A DNA stretch of 64,000 nt from Metabacillus kandeliae (GCF_021166585.1 NZ_JAJOZE010000002.1:62001-126000), one strand, 5' to 3'. Counted from the first letter of the stretch, positions 8,421 through 18,246 are shown. Notes: generated by a model from the letters alone, not told the origin. Program-made: numbers and translations.

Positions 8421-9740
8421 TTACGCTTTGATTTTTGCTTTCATTTGCGTTTCCATGTTTTTCACAGCTTCTTCCACTGTTTCAGAACCGGAAATCGCTT
8501 TGGAAACTTCGATTTGGATGATTTGAGAAATTTCCTGGTAGTTTGCTGCTACAGGACGCGGAACAGCTGCGTTCAAACCTTCCTGAAAGCCTTTGTCGCC
8601 GAATGTAGGGTTTGCTTTTAATACTTCTTTGTCATCGTAAAGGCTAAGAATTGTTGGTGCATGGCCGCCAAAGACAGCGTCAATTTTCTGGCCTTCAGCT
8701 CCAGCCATATACTTCAGGAATTCCCATGCTTCTTTTGGATGCTTCGTGTTTTTGTTGATGCCTGCCTGCCAGCCGCCTAGAGTTGCTGCAGAACCTTTGT
8801 CACCTGCAGGAAGCGGAGCGATTCCGACTTTGTCTGCAATTTTGGACTTGGATTTGTCATTGGCGCTTGCAAATTCATATGGCCAGTTGCGGAGGAAAGC
8901 GGTTTGGCCTTCGATGAACGCCTGGTCAGATTCAATTTCTGTAAAGTTCGTTACGTTTTTAGGAACAAAATCAGATTTAGCGATTTCAACCAGCTTTTTC
9001 AAGCCTTTGATTGTTTCAGGGCTGTTTACGACAACCTCGTTTTTCTCGTTCACAAATTGTCCGCCGTAGGAAGCAACAAATTCCATCGCGTCGCACACAA
9101 GTCCTTCATACTGCTTTGCCTGGAAGACGTAGCCGAATTTTGTGCCGCCCTGTCCTTTTTTCTCTTTCGCAAGCTTGATCAGGTCATCCCAAGTTTTTGG
9201 AACTTCATCTTCTTTCACAAGGTCTTTGCGGTAGAAAAGAAGACCGGCGTCAATGAATTTAGGAATGGTCCATTGCTTGCCGTTGTATTGGCCTGCTGCA
9301 AGAGCTCCCTGGTTGTAAGCATCCAGGTCGACGTTATCCTTTTGAACATAGCGGTCAAGCGGAAGCAGGTAATCTGCTTGGGCAAATTCTGCCGGCCACA
9401 CGACATCAAGGTCAAATACGTCAATTTCAGAGGATTTTGAATTGAAGGCTGTTACATAAGCGTCATGCTGCTGTCCTGTATCGGAAGGCATTTCGCGGAA
9501 TTTGATTTTAATGTTTGGATGGGATTTTTCAAATGCTTCAACCATTTTGGTTGTGCCCTGTGTCACGTCCTTGCCGCGTGAATAAACGAGTGTGACTGGA
9601 TTGTCCTTCGTAGCTTCTTTATCTCCGCTCTTATTATCAGGAGTAGAAGAACTTGAAGAATTATTGCCGGAGCAGCCGGCAAGCGCTAAAGCAAGTGAAC
9701 CTGCCAATACAACGAATTTAGATTTTTTTAAGAGATTCAT
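8421..9740 (-). CDS. Sugar ABC transporter solute-binding lipoprotein
   Basis: This 439-residue family-1 extracellular solute-binding protein starts MNLLKKSKFVVLAGSLALAL and has the lipobox LALAGC, so Cys23 is lipidated and the protein is tethered outside the membrane. A low-complexity Ser/Asn linker (residues 24-45) precedes the two-lobed domain. Typical pieces are EIDVFDLDVVWPAEFAQADY, the hinge GLLFYRKDLV, and GGWQAGINKNTKHPKEAWEFL. It resembles binding proteins of the trehalose/maltose/alpha-glucoside group, but the ligand cannot be read from the sequence. It follows lacI by 37 bp and precedes the two permeases; the ribosome site is AAGGGG. Confidence 0.92.
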   Translation of the reverse strand: MNLLKKSKFVVLAGSLALALAGCSGNNSSSSSTPDNKSGDKEATKDNPVTLVYSRGKDVTQGTTKMVEAFEKSHPNIKIKFREMPSDTGQQHDAYVTAFNSKSSEIDVFDLDVVWPAEFAQADYLLPLDRYVQKDNVDLDAYNQGALAAGQYNGKQWTIPKFIDAGLLFYRKDLVKEDEVPKTWDDLIKLAKEKKGQGGTKFGYVFQAKQYEGLVCDAMEFVASYGGQFVNEKNEVVVNSPETIKGLKKLVEIAKSDFVPKNVTNFTEIESDQAFIEGQTAFLRNWPYEFASANDKSKSKIADKVGIAPLPAGDKGSAATLGGWQAGINKNTKHPKEAWEFLKYMAGAEGQKIDAVFGGHAPTILSLYDDKEVLKANPTFGDKGFQEGLNAAVPRPVAANYQEISQIIQIEVSKAISGSETVEEAVKNMETQMKAKIKA

Positions 9741-9777
9741 AATTACCCCTTTTCGAAAAATGTAATTTTTCAGTTAT

Positions 9778-10764
9778 TTAAGTGGAAGCCCTTACAATTA
9801 AATCAAGACCGAGCGGCGGTTTTTTATCCGGCGCCTCCCTTTCAAGAATGATGCTGATCATAAGCCGCATTGCACTTTCTCCGATTTCGTGAACAGGTTG
9901 GCGAATCGTTGTTATTTGCGGCACGATCATTTCGGCGATCGGCTGATCATCGAAACCGATTACAGCTATATCCTGCGGAACATTCAGTCCCAGCTGTTTT
10001 GCTTCAAAGATGATGCCGGCAGCGACCTGGTCGCTTCCTGTGAAGACTGCTGTCGGGCGCTCTCTCATGTCAAACATTTGCCGCATGACACGCTTTCCGT
10101 CATGATAATCGGCAGCTGTCCGGAAATACCAGCCCTCTTCTATCGTCAGTCCGTATTCCGTCATGGCCTGCTGATAGCCTTTCTCTCTGTCTTTCGCAAT
10201 CCCGCTTTGAAAGCTTCCACGGCAGTAAGCGATGCGCCGGTGGCCTTTCTCAATCAGATGCCTTGTCCCTATGTAGCCCCCATATACTTGATCAAGCCTG
10301 ACATTTGGAACATTTGCCCCTGCAGCGTACTCATTGCAGATCACTACAGGTCCGCAAGAAGCATACCCCTTAATATCATTCCAGCTGTTTTCAATAGAAG
10401 TCAGGATAATGCCGTCCACTTGCTTTGATTTTAGTAGTTTGAAATATTGCAATTCTTTTTCCGGATTGTATCTCGTCTGGCATACTAGCAGGCGAAATCC
10501 GTTTTCGGTGGCGACAGTATCAATGCCTTCAAGCAAGTAGGAGAAAAAAGGATTCGTCAGCATCGGGATAAAGACAGCGATGGTATTCGTCTTCTGGCTT
10601 CTCAGGATGCGGGCTGAAGAATTGGGATAGTACTCAAGTTCTTTCATTGCCTCCGTCACAAGCTTCTTTTTTTCTTCAGAAACGTGAGGATAGTTGTTCA
10701 GAACCCTTGATACAGTTGAGCGTGACAGTCCTGCCAATTTCGCTACATCAGAAATCGTCGCCAT
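9778..10764 (-). CDS. LacI-family transcriptional regulator of the sugar importer
   Basis: This 328-residue regulator has an N-terminal HTH (MATISDVAKLAGLSRSTVSR, then VLNNYPHVSEEKK) and the hinge-helix region YYPNSSARILRSQKT. A periplasmic-binding-protein-like sensor domain follows (IAVFIPMLTNPFFSYLLEGI; TAVFTGSDQVAAGIIFEAKQ; VIGFDDQPIAEMIVPQITTI). It is the first gene of the operon and is followed by the binding protein. Two CG-centred palindromes overlap its own transcription start (10799-10828), so it should control itself and the importer, released by the imported sugar or a derivative. ATG 10764 follows AAGGGGG. Confidence 0.92.
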   Translation of the reverse strand: MATISDVAKLAGLSRSTVSRVLNNYPHVSEEKKKLVTEAMKELEYYPNSSARILRSQKTNTIAVFIPMLTNPFFSYLLEGIDTVATENGFRLLVCQTRYNPEKELQYFKLLKSKQVDGIILTSIENSWNDIKGYASCGPVVICNEYAAGANVPNVRLDQVYGGYIGTRHLIEKGHRRIAYCRGSFQSGIAKDREKGYQQAMTEYGLTIEEGWYFRTAADYHDGKRVMRQMFDMRERPTAVFTGSDQVAAGIIFEAKQLGLNVPQDIAVIGFDDQPIAEMIVPQITTIRQPVHEIGESAMRLMISIILEREAPDKKPPLGLDLIVRAST

Positions 10765-10798
10765 TTATTCCCCCTTCTTTTCCTCCTTCCCATCCACT

Positions 10799-10828
10799 TT
10801 GAAATCGATTTCTTGAAATCGTTTTCAA
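10799..10828. promoter_or_regulatory. Two LacI-type operators
   Basis: Two near-palindromes, TTGAAATCGATTTCTT (10799-10814) and TTGAAATCGTTTTCAA (10813-10828), both have a central CG and follow the LacI-family pattern. Their centres are 14 bp apart. They overlap and follow the predicted start of the lacI operon, a position suited to repression. Confidence 0.8.
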
Positions 10829-10832
10829 TAAA

Positions 10833-10861
10833 ATTGTATGCTATATTGAGAGGAAGTTCAA
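10833..10861 (-). promoter_or_regulatory. Promoter of the lacI-importer operon
   Basis: On the minus strand TTGAAC (-35) is separated by 17 bp from TACAAT (-10), and transcription would start inside the operators. A cre-like sequence, TGAAAGCGCTTAAT (10879-10892), lies just upstream. It matches the CcpA consensus poorly at its end and is only a candidate. Confidence 0.7.
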
Positions 10862-10907
10862 CATTTTTTTACGAAAATATTAAGCGCTTTCATAGTATGT
10901 ATTTCCA

Positions 10908-10936
10908 TTTACTTAACGGAAAGGCTGTACTATAAT
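10908..10936 (+). promoter_or_regulatory. Promoter of the queT transcript
   Basis: TTTACT (-35) and a perfect TATAAT (-10, 10931-10936) are 17 bp apart. The predicted start near 10943 lies a few bases before the preQ1 aptamer. Confidence 0.8.
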
Positions 10937-10949
10937 GAAGTGTTCAAAA

Positions 10950-10992
10950 AACGTGGTTCGAGACCCTCCCACGTAAAAAAACTAAGGAGAGA
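10950..10992 (+). ncRNA. PreQ1-I riboswitch
   Basis: A CGTGG stem 5' strand (10952-10956) closes with CCACG (10969-10973) around the loop TTCGAGACCCTC. An A-rich linker (TAAAAAAA) and CTAAGGAG follow, which is the class I preQ1 aptamer layout (stem, C-rich loop, A-rich tail, CTAAGG). The CTAAGGAG tail contains the ribosome site of queT, so ligand-induced pseudoknot formation should hide it and block translation. No separate terminator is visible between aptamer and start, which agrees with translational control. Confidence 0.9.
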
Positions 10993-10999
10993 AATCGTT

Positions 11000-11485
11000 T
11001 TGAGATTAAAAACCATTGTAACAAGCGGTATACTGGCCGCATTGTATATTGCTTTTTCGTTTGCTCTTACTCCCCTTCTCACATTTGGAGCACTTCAGTT
11101 CCGCCTCGGGGAAATGTTCAATCATCTTGTCGTATTCAACAAAAAGTATTTCTTCGGAATTATTATTGGTGTTTTCATTACGAACCTGTTTTCACCGCTC
11201 GGTGTTTATGATCTTGTGTTCGGTTTGGGCCAGTCTGTGATCGCGCTCGCCATTACCATTGCCGTTTCTAAGTTTGTAAGCAGCTATCTTGTCAGAATGC
11301 TTATTAATACGGCGGTATTTTCCGTTTCCATGATTTTGGTTGCATGGGAATTGAACCTGGCATTAGATTTGCCGTTCTTTGCAACATGGCTTTCAACGGC
11401 CTTGTGCGAGCTTGCTGTCATGCTGCTTGGCATCCCGCTGGTTACAGCGCTGAACAGAAAATTGAAGTTTAAAGACCGCGTTTAA
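11000..11485 (+). CDS. queT: Queuosine precursor transporter QueT (ECF S component)
   Basis: The 161-residue, six-span membrane protein of the QueT family binds a queuosine precursor (preQ0/preQ1 type) as the substrate-specific subunit of an energy-coupling-factor importer. Characteristic stretches are GILAALYIAFSFALTPL, LQFRLGEMFNHLVVFNKKY and ITNLFSPLG. I place the start at TTG 11000, ten bases after the AAGGAG that forms the riboswitch tail; the longer frame from 10940 would translate the aptamer itself. It is a single-gene unit controlled by the preQ1 riboswitch, and it needs the shared ECF module encoded elsewhere. Confidence 0.93.
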   Translation: MRLKTIVTSGILAALYIAFSFALTPLLTFGALQFRLGEMFNHLVVFNKKYFFGIIIGVFITNLFSPLGVYDLVFGLGQSVIALAITIAVSKFVSSYLVRMLINTAVFSVSMILVAWELNLALDLPFFATWLSTALCELAVMLLGIPLVTALNRKLKFKDRV

Positions 11486-11486
11486 C

Positions 11487-11512
11487 AGCCTGCAGCCCTG
11501 CAGGCTTTTTTT
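11487..11512 (+). terminator. Terminator of queT
   Basis: A 9-bp stem AGCCTGCAG / CTGCAGGCT is followed by seven T. Confidence 0.9.
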
Positions 11513-11602
11513 AATATAAAAGGAAGTTTTTTGTAGTGAAAAAAGAGCTTCCTATACTATACTGAAAGCAGGACATATTGGCATAGCGAAAGAGGTGCGG
11601 GA

Positions 11603-12733
11603 ATGTATTGCAGTCATTGCGGAGAACCATTGGAGCTGGATGCGAACTTTTGCTCAAACTGCGGAGCTCCTGTGGAGAAAAGAGCGGTAAACGGGCATGA
11701 AGAAAATGAACCTGATGCTGTTCATAAAAGCATCCATTTAGAAAAAGAAGCTGTACCAGAGGAAACGGAAGAACCCCGGAGCTTAACAGAGGAAGAGGAG
11801 CTCACCCTCTTTACCGGCCCCAACGCGGAAGTGTATCACCGCAAATGGGAGAGTGCGAGAAACAAAGCAGGCTGGAACTGGGCCTCGTTCTTTTTAAGCG
11901 GATACTGGCTGCTTTACAGAAAGATGTATGCGCTGTTCTTCATCTTTGCAGGCATTTCCGTTGTGCTGAACATCTTTACTCTTCCCTTTCGTTTTATGGG
12001 AGATGCGGTTAATCTCCTAACTACGATTGTGGTGAGCATCCTTGGAATAGCCTTGATGGTTATCTTTGGGATCTACGGGAACTACTTTTATTACAGGCAT
12101 GCGAAAAAGAAAATTGCCGATATTAAAAGTCTGTACCATAGCCGCCCTGAGTTGATTCAAGGGGAAATCGCCAAAGCAGGCGGAACAAGCTGGATCGGTG
12201 TTTCCATTCTTGCAGCCGTGCAGTTTATCTTAATCTTACTGGTTGCTGCCGGAACGTTTTTATATATTTTTTTCAGCCTGAGTGACTCAGAGACCACTGT
12301 CGCCCCCAGCATATGGAATGATTCTTCCGCCTACAGCGGGCAAACCATTGGGGAAGCGATGGATGAGTATATGACAGACAACGGAATATCACTGACAGCT
12401 GATGATGTCCAGCAGAATTTGAAGGCAAATCTTGATCAGGACTTTGCTATCGCCGGCAAGGCAGCACTCAGCAGCTATTACGGGTACGGCTTTGCAGAGG
12501 AAAAAGCGGATTATTTCTCTGTCGAAGTAACCCCTCCTGATGCGGAGCCGGGCGATACATGGCATCTTTATTTTGACCGGCAGGACTTTGCTGATTTTTA
12601 TCACGATTTAAAAAACGGAACTGTCGGCAATATTGTGGCAGCCTGCAATATTCCGAAAGATCTTTATGAGCCTGAACAGGGAAACTTGGCGTTTGCCGAG
12701 GATCTCACCTGGAGCACAAAAGAGGCCTATTGA
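11603..12733 (+). CDS. Zinc-ribbon membrane protein (DUF2628-like)
   Basis: This 376-residue protein starts with a zinc ribbon, MYCSHCGEPLELDANFCSNC (two CxxC knuckles, residues 3-20). An acidic linker follows, then a DUF2628-like membrane module (residues 85-185, WNWASFFLSGYWLLYRKMY) with about three spans. A fourth hydrophobic segment (near 205-225) leads to a C-terminal extracellular domain of about 140 residues rich in acidic and aromatic residues. ATG follows AAAGAGGTGCGGG. The layout, a cytosolic ribbon plus an external domain, is typical of Bacillus membrane proteins of unknown function; I cannot assign an activity. Confidence 0.8.
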   Translation: MYCSHCGEPLELDANFCSNCGAPVEKRAVNGHEENEPDAVHKSIHLEKEAVPEETEEPRSLTEEEELTLFTGPNAEVYHRKWESARNKAGWNWASFFLSGYWLLYRKMYALFFIFAGISVVLNIFTLPFRFMGDAVNLLTTIVVSILGIALMVIFGIYGNYFYYRHAKKKIADIKSLYHSRPELIQGEIAKAGGTSWIGVSILAAVQFILILLVAAGTFLYIFFSLSDSETTVAPSIWNDSSAYSGQTIGEAMDEYMTDNGISLTADDVQQNLKANLDQDFAIAGKAALSSYYGYGFAEEKADYFSVEVTPPDAEPGDTWHLYFDRQDFADFYHDLKNGTVGNIVAACNIPKDLYEPEQGNLAFAEDLTWSTKEAY

Positions 12734-12738
12734 GAAAA

Positions 12739-12766
12739 AGCATTCCGGCAATTCGGAGTGCTTTCT
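12739..12766 (+). terminator. Weak terminator between zinc-ribbon and epimerase genes
   Basis: The stem AGCATTCCG / CGGAGTGCT (one mismatch or wobble) is followed by TTCTTATT, so it is likely leaky. Confidence 0.55.
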
Positions 12767-12788
12767 TATTAGAGAAAGGAGAGTTCTT

Positions 12789-13697
12789 ATGGGTGAAAAA
12801 ATCATTCTTCCCGGCGGCTCCGGATTTTTAGGAATGGCACTGGCTGAATACTTGCTGGGCAAAGGATACGAACCTGTTATCTTATCAAGAGGTCCGGCTA
12901 AATCAGCAAACGGCATCCGCTATGTTCAATGGGACGCCGCCCGATTGGATGCATGGAAAAATGAGCTTGAAGGCGCAAATGCTGTGGTTAATTTTACGGG
13001 GAAAAGCGTTAACTGCATTTATACGAAGGCCAACAAAGAAGAAATCCTTTCCTCGCGGCTGGATTCTGTCCGTGTCTTAAAAGAAGCAATAGAAGGCTGC
13101 GAGAATCCTCCGGATGTTTTCGTTCAGGCAGGCTCTCTTGCCATCTTCGGCGATACACGGGAGCTACGGGAAGAAAGCTCGCCGCACGGCACAGGGTTTT
13201 CCGTTGAAGTATGCGAAAAATGGGAAAATGCCTTTTTTGCAAATCCTTTACCCGACACAAGGCAGGTGCTCCTTCGAATCGGGTTTGCCCTCGGCAAAAA
13301 TGGCGGCGCACTAGAACCCCTTATGAAGCTTGCAAAAATGAATCTCGGCGGGACTGTCGGCTCAGGCAAGCAGTACATCAGCTGGCTGCATCTCGAAGAC
13401 TTGAACAGGATGTTCCTCGAAGCGATCGAAAATCCTGAAGTGAAGGGTGTATACAACGCAACCGGAACCTCCCCTGTCACCAACAAAGAATTTATGGCGG
13501 CTCTCAGGAAAGCCATGGGAAAAAGGTGGGCCCCGCCTGCTCCATCCCCGCTCGTCTGGCTTGGCGCGTACGCCGTGATGCGGACAGAACCAAGCCTCGC
13601 GCTTACCGGGAGGAAATGCATGCCGAAAAGGTGGCTTGATGAAGGGTTTGTTTTTAAGCATAGGGATTTGGAGGAGACGCTCAGAAAACTGGTATAA
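12789..13697 (+). CDS. TIGR01777-family NAD(P)-dependent epimerase
   Basis: This 302-residue extended SDR protein is of the YfcH/YfhF/TIGR01777 type. The Rossmann motif is GGSGFLGMAL (residues 8-17). The family-specific C-terminal domain (DUF1731-like) ends with RTEPSLALTGRKCMPKRWLD and F.HRDLEETLR. The usual SDR YxxxK is not conserved in this family, and its reaction is not firmly known. The start at 12789 follows AAGGAGAGTTCTT; the open frame upstream overlaps the previous gene in a different frame and is ignored. It probably forms a short operon with the zinc-ribbon gene, broken by a weak hairpin. B. subtilis YfhF is the likely relative. Confidence 0.88.
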   Translation: MGEKIILPGGSGFLGMALAEYLLGKGYEPVILSRGPAKSANGIRYVQWDAARLDAWKNELEGANAVVNFTGKSVNCIYTKANKEEILSSRLDSVRVLKEAIEGCENPPDVFVQAGSLAIFGDTRELREESSPHGTGFSVEVCEKWENAFFANPLPDTRQVLLRIGFALGKNGGALEPLMKLAKMNLGGTVGSGKQYISWLHLEDLNRMFLEAIENPEVKGVYNATGTSPVTNKEFMAALRKAMGKRWAPPAPSPLVWLGAYAVMRTEPSLALTGRKCMPKRWLDEGFVFKHRDLEETLRKLV

Positions 13698-13704
13698 CTG
13701 CAAA

Positions 13705-13733
13705 AAAGAGCCTCTCCAAATGGGAGGCTCTTT
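13705..13733. terminator. Bidirectional terminator
   Basis: The stem AAAGAGCCTC / GAGGCTCTTT lies between two convergent genes, with A and T runs on both sides. Confidence 0.8.
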
Positions 13734-13761
13734 CCGCTTCTTATTGGCTGGGCTCTTTTTC

Positions 13762-14748
<987 letters not shown>

Positions 14749-14907
14749 TCTGTGTTCATCCTTTCTTTTTCGATTAAGCATACAAACTATTATTTTCCCT
14801 CTCTCTGGAAAAATGAACCTCTTGCGTAGGCATCAAAAAGATTTATATTGTATTTTAATGGAAGTTGCTGAATAATGAATGTACTACCTTTTATAAGGAG
14901 CGACAGC

Positions 14908-15216
14908 ATGAAAATTTGGTTCTCTGTTTTAAAAGTTATCCTAACCGTTTTTGTTTTTTACTCTCTTTTCGCACTCGGAAGCGATCATTTAGCAACGAAA
15001 GCCATCCTGCTTGCGATTTTCGGAGTTCTCCTTATTATCGAAGGATTCCTCCTTTATGCGAAAGACCCTTTACAGCGGTATTTCCATATGCTTTTAGGAT
15101 TGTTCTTTATTGTGTTCCCCGCCTTAAACCAAATGACTTGGTTTCTCGCTGCAATGATTGCTCTGCTGGCCCTTTATTTAATTGCCGCTTTCAGAAAAAA
15201 GCGCATTCAGGGATAA
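14908..15216 (+). CDS. Small membrane protein, four spans
   Basis: This 102-residue, very hydrophobic protein starts at ATG 14908 after AAGGAGCGACAGC. The four predicted spans are around residues 5-25, 30-48, 58-72 and 75-92, and the protein ends in the basic tail FRKKRIQG. No conserved catalytic motif is visible and I do not recognise the family. Its 3' end overlaps that of the convergent YdeI-like gene by 10 bp, so the two share their termination region. Confidence 0.75.
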   Translation: MKIWFSVLKVILTVFVFYSLFALGSDHLATKAILLAIFGVLLIIEGFLLYAKDPLQRYFHMLLGLFFIVFPALNQMTWFLAAMIALLALYLIAAFRKKRIQG

Positions 15217-15788
15217 AGCATCTCCTTGTTATTCAGCATCTCGACAAACTGGCGAATTCTCGCCTGCCTTGTTTCCGCCTTTTTCGCTGATTGTATTCTG
15301 TAGCACATGGCATACTTGTTTCTTTTGTTGAGTGTTTCAAAAAATGCTTTTGCCTCGCTGTTTTTTGTCAGCTCAGTCTGAAAATCTTCTGGAATCTCAA
15401 AATTGCTTTGCGGGGCATACGCTGCTTCCCATCTGCCGTCTGCCTTTGCCGCCTCCATTTCCTTGATGCCGCTCTGTTTCATTTTCCCAGCCGCCAGAAG
15501 CTTTTCCGCTTTCTCCCTGTTCACCTTGGACCATACACTTCTTTTTCGTCTCGGTGTAAACTTTTGAAGATAGTACTCTTCATCAAAGGATTTTTTCTGA
15601 CCGTCAATCCAGCCGAAGCACAGCGCCTCCTCCAATGCCTCCTGATAGGAAACGGATGCTTCCGCCGCGTTCTTTTTCGCTATTTTCAGCCAGATGCCCT
15701 TTGGCTGCTCATAATTTTCATCCAGCCACTTTCCCCAGTCATCTTGAGTAGAACAAAGCAAAAGCGGCAATCCGTCTAATTGCTCCAT
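15207..15788 (-). CDS. YdeI/OmpD-associated-like protein
   Basis: The 193-residue protein has the diagnostic pattern of the YdeI family: WLDENYEQPKGIWLKIAKKN, then EALCFGWIDGQKKSFDEEYY, KFTPRRKRSVWSKVN, and a C-terminal bacteriocin-protection-like helical part (KRNKYAMCYRIQSAKKAETR). I chose ATG 15788 because GGGAGG stands ten bases upstream. In B. subtilis a relative is induced by copper or cell-envelope stress, but the function is not defined. It is convergent with the small membrane protein, and the 3' ends overlap by 10 bp. Confidence 0.85.
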   Translation of the reverse strand: MEQLDGLPLLLCSTQDDWGKWLDENYEQPKGIWLKIAKKNAAEASVSYQEALEEALCFGWIDGQKKSFDEEYYLQKFTPRRKRSVWSKVNREKAEKLLAAGKMKQSGIKEMEAAKADGRWEAAYAPQSNFEIPEDFQTELTKNSEAKAFFETLNKRNKYAMCYRIQSAKKAETRQARIRQFVEMLNNKEMLYP

Positions 15789-15833
15789 CTGATACAGTCC
15801 TCCCATTCCATCTTTTTACATACTCTTTCCATA

Positions 15834-15870
15834 AAAAAGAGCCATTCTCCTTCAAAGAATGGCTCTTTTT
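15834..15870. terminator. Terminator hairpin
   Basis: A 14-bp stem AAAAAGAGCCATTC / GAATGGCTCTTTTT has A and T runs on both sides. It ends the minus-strand GGDEF-EAL gene. Confidence 0.9.
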
Positions 15871-15873
15871 GCA

Positions 15874-18126
15874 TCAGCTCAAAAGCACTGGCTCCTTAAG
15901 CTTTTTCATCAGTTCTTCAGCAGGCTCAGGCTTTCCGTATAAGTACCCTTGCCCTGTCAGGCAGGAATGCTCTCTCAAAAAGACAGCCTGCTCCTCTGAT
16001 TCGATTCCTTCGGCAATAACGTCAAAGTCAAGATTGCTTCCCATGTCGATAATTGTTTTGACCATGGCTCCCCTGCTGGTGCTTGTTATATCATCAACAA
16101 AGGATTTATCAATTTTAATGCGGTCAATCGGCAAGTATTTCAGGCAGCTGAGTGAAGAATATCCTGTGCCAAAGTCATCGATCGCAATTTTGACTCCTGT
16201 TTCTTTCAGCTTCTTTAAAATTTTTGAAGATCGGTCAATGTCCTGCATGATGCTTTCTGTAATTTCAAGCTCAAGGTTTGAAGGCTGAAGCCCTGTTAGC
16301 TCCAGAATATCCATCACAGATTCTGCGAAATCATCCTCAAGAAACTGCCGTGCTGAAATATTGACTGCAACCGGCACGTCTTTTCCGGTGTTTTTCTTCC
16401 ATATAACAGCCTCCGTGCAGGCCCTTTCCAAAATCCATTTTCCAAGCGGAACAATAAGGCCTGTCTCTTCCGCGAGCGGGATAAACTCAAGCGGCTGGAT
16501 AAAGCCATCTGGTCCATGCCAGCGGATCAAGGCCTCCGCACCTGTGAGGCTCCCTGTTTCAAGATCAACCTGCGGCTGGTAGTAAAGCACAAGCTCTTCA
16601 TCTTCCATGGCTTTTCTTAATCCATTTTCAAGCTCCATTTTTCGCAGTGACTGCCCCTGAAGCTTTGCGGAGTAAAACTGATAATTGTTTTTACCCTTTT
16701 CTTTCGCCTGGTACATTGCTGTATCTGCCTGCTTTGTGAGCATTTCCTCATCAAACCCGTCATACGGATAAGTGCTGATGCCGATGCTTGCTGTGATAAA
16801 AAACGGCTGGCTGTTTACTTCAATAGGCGAAGACAGTTCCTCTATGATTCTCTGGGCAGTCTGTGCTGCCTGCTCCCTTTCGGCATTTTCAAGAAGAATG
16901 ATAAATTCGTCGCCGCTGTGCCTGGACACCATGCCTTCTGCACCAGCTGCTTTCACAAGCTTTTCTGCAACAATTTTCAGGATCGAATCGCCTGCTGTAT
17001 GGCCCTTCGTGTCATTGATCATTTTGAAGCGGTCCAGATCGAGAAACAGCACAGCGAGCTTTTGCTCACTTCTGCTTTTCAGTGCTTCCCCGACGCGCTT
17101 TCGGAACATGTTCCGGTTTGGAAGCCCTGTTAATGCATCAAAGTAAGCCATATGGTGAATCATGCGTTCTGTTTCTTTTCTTTCCGAAATGTCTCTTCCT
17201 ACTATCTGGCGCGCCTCTCTGCCTTCATAGTGAATCGGCATGGAGGCCATTTCGGCCGTAATAGCTGTCCCGTCCGATCGGACAGCTTCATATTCGAATT
17301 GGCTTTTGCCCTCTGTTTCTTTCATTTTTAAAAGAAGGGCCTCAGGAAGAAGGGCTGCGGCAGGTTTGCCGATTAAATCTCCGCCAAACAAACGCCGCCC
17401 CGCTTCGTTAATATAATCAATCCTGTCCCTGCTGCACACCGCAATAAAATCAGGAGACATCTCCACAAGACTTCTGTACCGCTCTTCACTTTCTTTCCGG
17501 TCCGTAATATCAAACAGCACGCTGTTAAAATCAATCAGATCACCCTTAGGATCGAGCGTCGGAACCCCTCTGTCCATAATCCAGCGGATTTCTCCGTCAG
17601 GCCTGACGATCCGATACTGGCTCGTGAAGGGCTCCCCTTTTTGGAGATGGGCCGCCCTCTCTTCAAGCAGCGGAAGATCCTCGGAATAAATTACATCCTT
17701 CCACAGCGCTTTATTTCTGTAGAACGCTTTCAAAGGATAGCCGTATAATTTTTCAATCCCCGGATTCATCCAAAGAGTGTCGTTTACTAAGTCATGTGAC
17801 CAAATCGCCACATCCAAGGCATCAAATACATGTTTCAGCCTCTGCTCGCTCTGCTGCAGTTCATCGGACTTTTTTCTTTTGTTAAAAACGCCAAAGCAAA
17901 GGAACACAACCAACAGGCAAAGCAGCAAATCCAGTATCAGATCAGCGGCAAAATTAGCAGAGAACAGGATGGACCCTGTTAGCTCGGCAAGAACGATGAT
18001 ACTCATGATGCTGATAAACTTCTTTTTCTGTGTCAGAACCCCTCTAAAAATACCCAATTTCCCCTGCCCCTTTTTAAGGTCTTTTCTCCCTATTTCATCC
18101 ATATTTCGACAGTTTTTATTAAACAT
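15874..18126 (-). CDS. Membrane PAS-PAS-GGDEF-EAL protein
   Basis: This 750-residue c-di-GMP enzyme has two membrane spans (about 37-57 and 61-80), PAS1 (92-212, ending DITDRKESEERY), PAS2 (214-318, ending DISERKETERM), GGDEF (about 325-485) and EAL (about 497-745). The diguanylate cyclase signature is SGDEF (404-408), with FDALTGLPNRNMF and LDLDRFKMIND intact. The EAL half has EALIRW (531-536) and IAIDDFGTGYSSLSCLKYLP, with metal and catalytic acids in place. It may therefore make and break c-di-GMP, with PAS sensing deciding the balance. The ribosome site before the chosen ATG is weak, so the start is uncertain by up to 40 residues. Confidence 0.92.
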   Translation of the reverse strand: MFNKNCRNMDEIGRKDLKKGQGKLGIFRGVLTQKKKFISIMSIIVLAELTGSILFSANFAADLILDLLLCLLVVFLCFGVFNKRKKSDELQQSEQRLKHVFDALDVAIWSHDLVNDTLWMNPGIEKLYGYPLKAFYRNKALWKDVIYSEDLPLLEERAAHLQKGEPFTSQYRIVRPDGEIRWIMDRGVPTLDPKGDLIDFNSVLFDITDRKESEERYRSLVEMSPDFIAVCSRDRIDYINEAGRRLFGGDLIGKPAAALLPEALLLKMKETEGKSQFEYEAVRSDGTAITAEMASMPIHYEGREARQIVGRDISERKETERMIHHMAYFDALTGLPNRNMFRKRVGEALKSRSEQKLAVLFLDLDRFKMINDTKGHTAGDSILKIVAEKLVKAAGAEGMVSRHSGDEFIILLENAEREQAAQTAQRIIEELSSPIEVNSQPFFITASIGISTYPYDGFDEEMLTKQADTAMYQAKEKGKNNYQFYSAKLQGQSLRKMELENGLRKAMEDEELVLYYQPQVDLETGSLTGAEALIRWHGPDGFIQPLEFIPLAEETGLIVPLGKWILERACTEAVIWKKNTGKDVPVAVNISARQFLEDDFAESVMDILELTGLQPSNLELEITESIMQDIDRSSKILKKLKETGVKIAIDDFGTGYSSLSCLKYLPIDRIKIDKSFVDDITSTSRGAMVKTIIDMGSNLDFDVIAEGIESEEQAVFLREHSCLTGQGYLYGKPEPAEELMKKLKEPVLLS

Positions 18127-18209
18127 ACCAAATTAAGAGAAGCCTTACAATACAGAATTTTCAATCTAGGCAGTTTTTTTATATGCAGGTAAAATGGATG
18201 ACCCTTTTA

Positions 18210-18246
18210 AAAAACGTGCAGCCATCAACGACAGCTGCACGTTTTT
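18210..18246 (-). terminator. Terminator of the lysP-like gene
   Basis: A 13-bp stem AAAAACGTGCAGC / GCTGCACGTTTTT lies right after the stop codon on the minus strand. Confidence 0.9.

Noticed and set aside
10940-10999. Extended start of queT
   Set aside because: It would translate the preQ1 aptamer and has no ribosome site; the aptamer tail supplies the site for TTG 11000.
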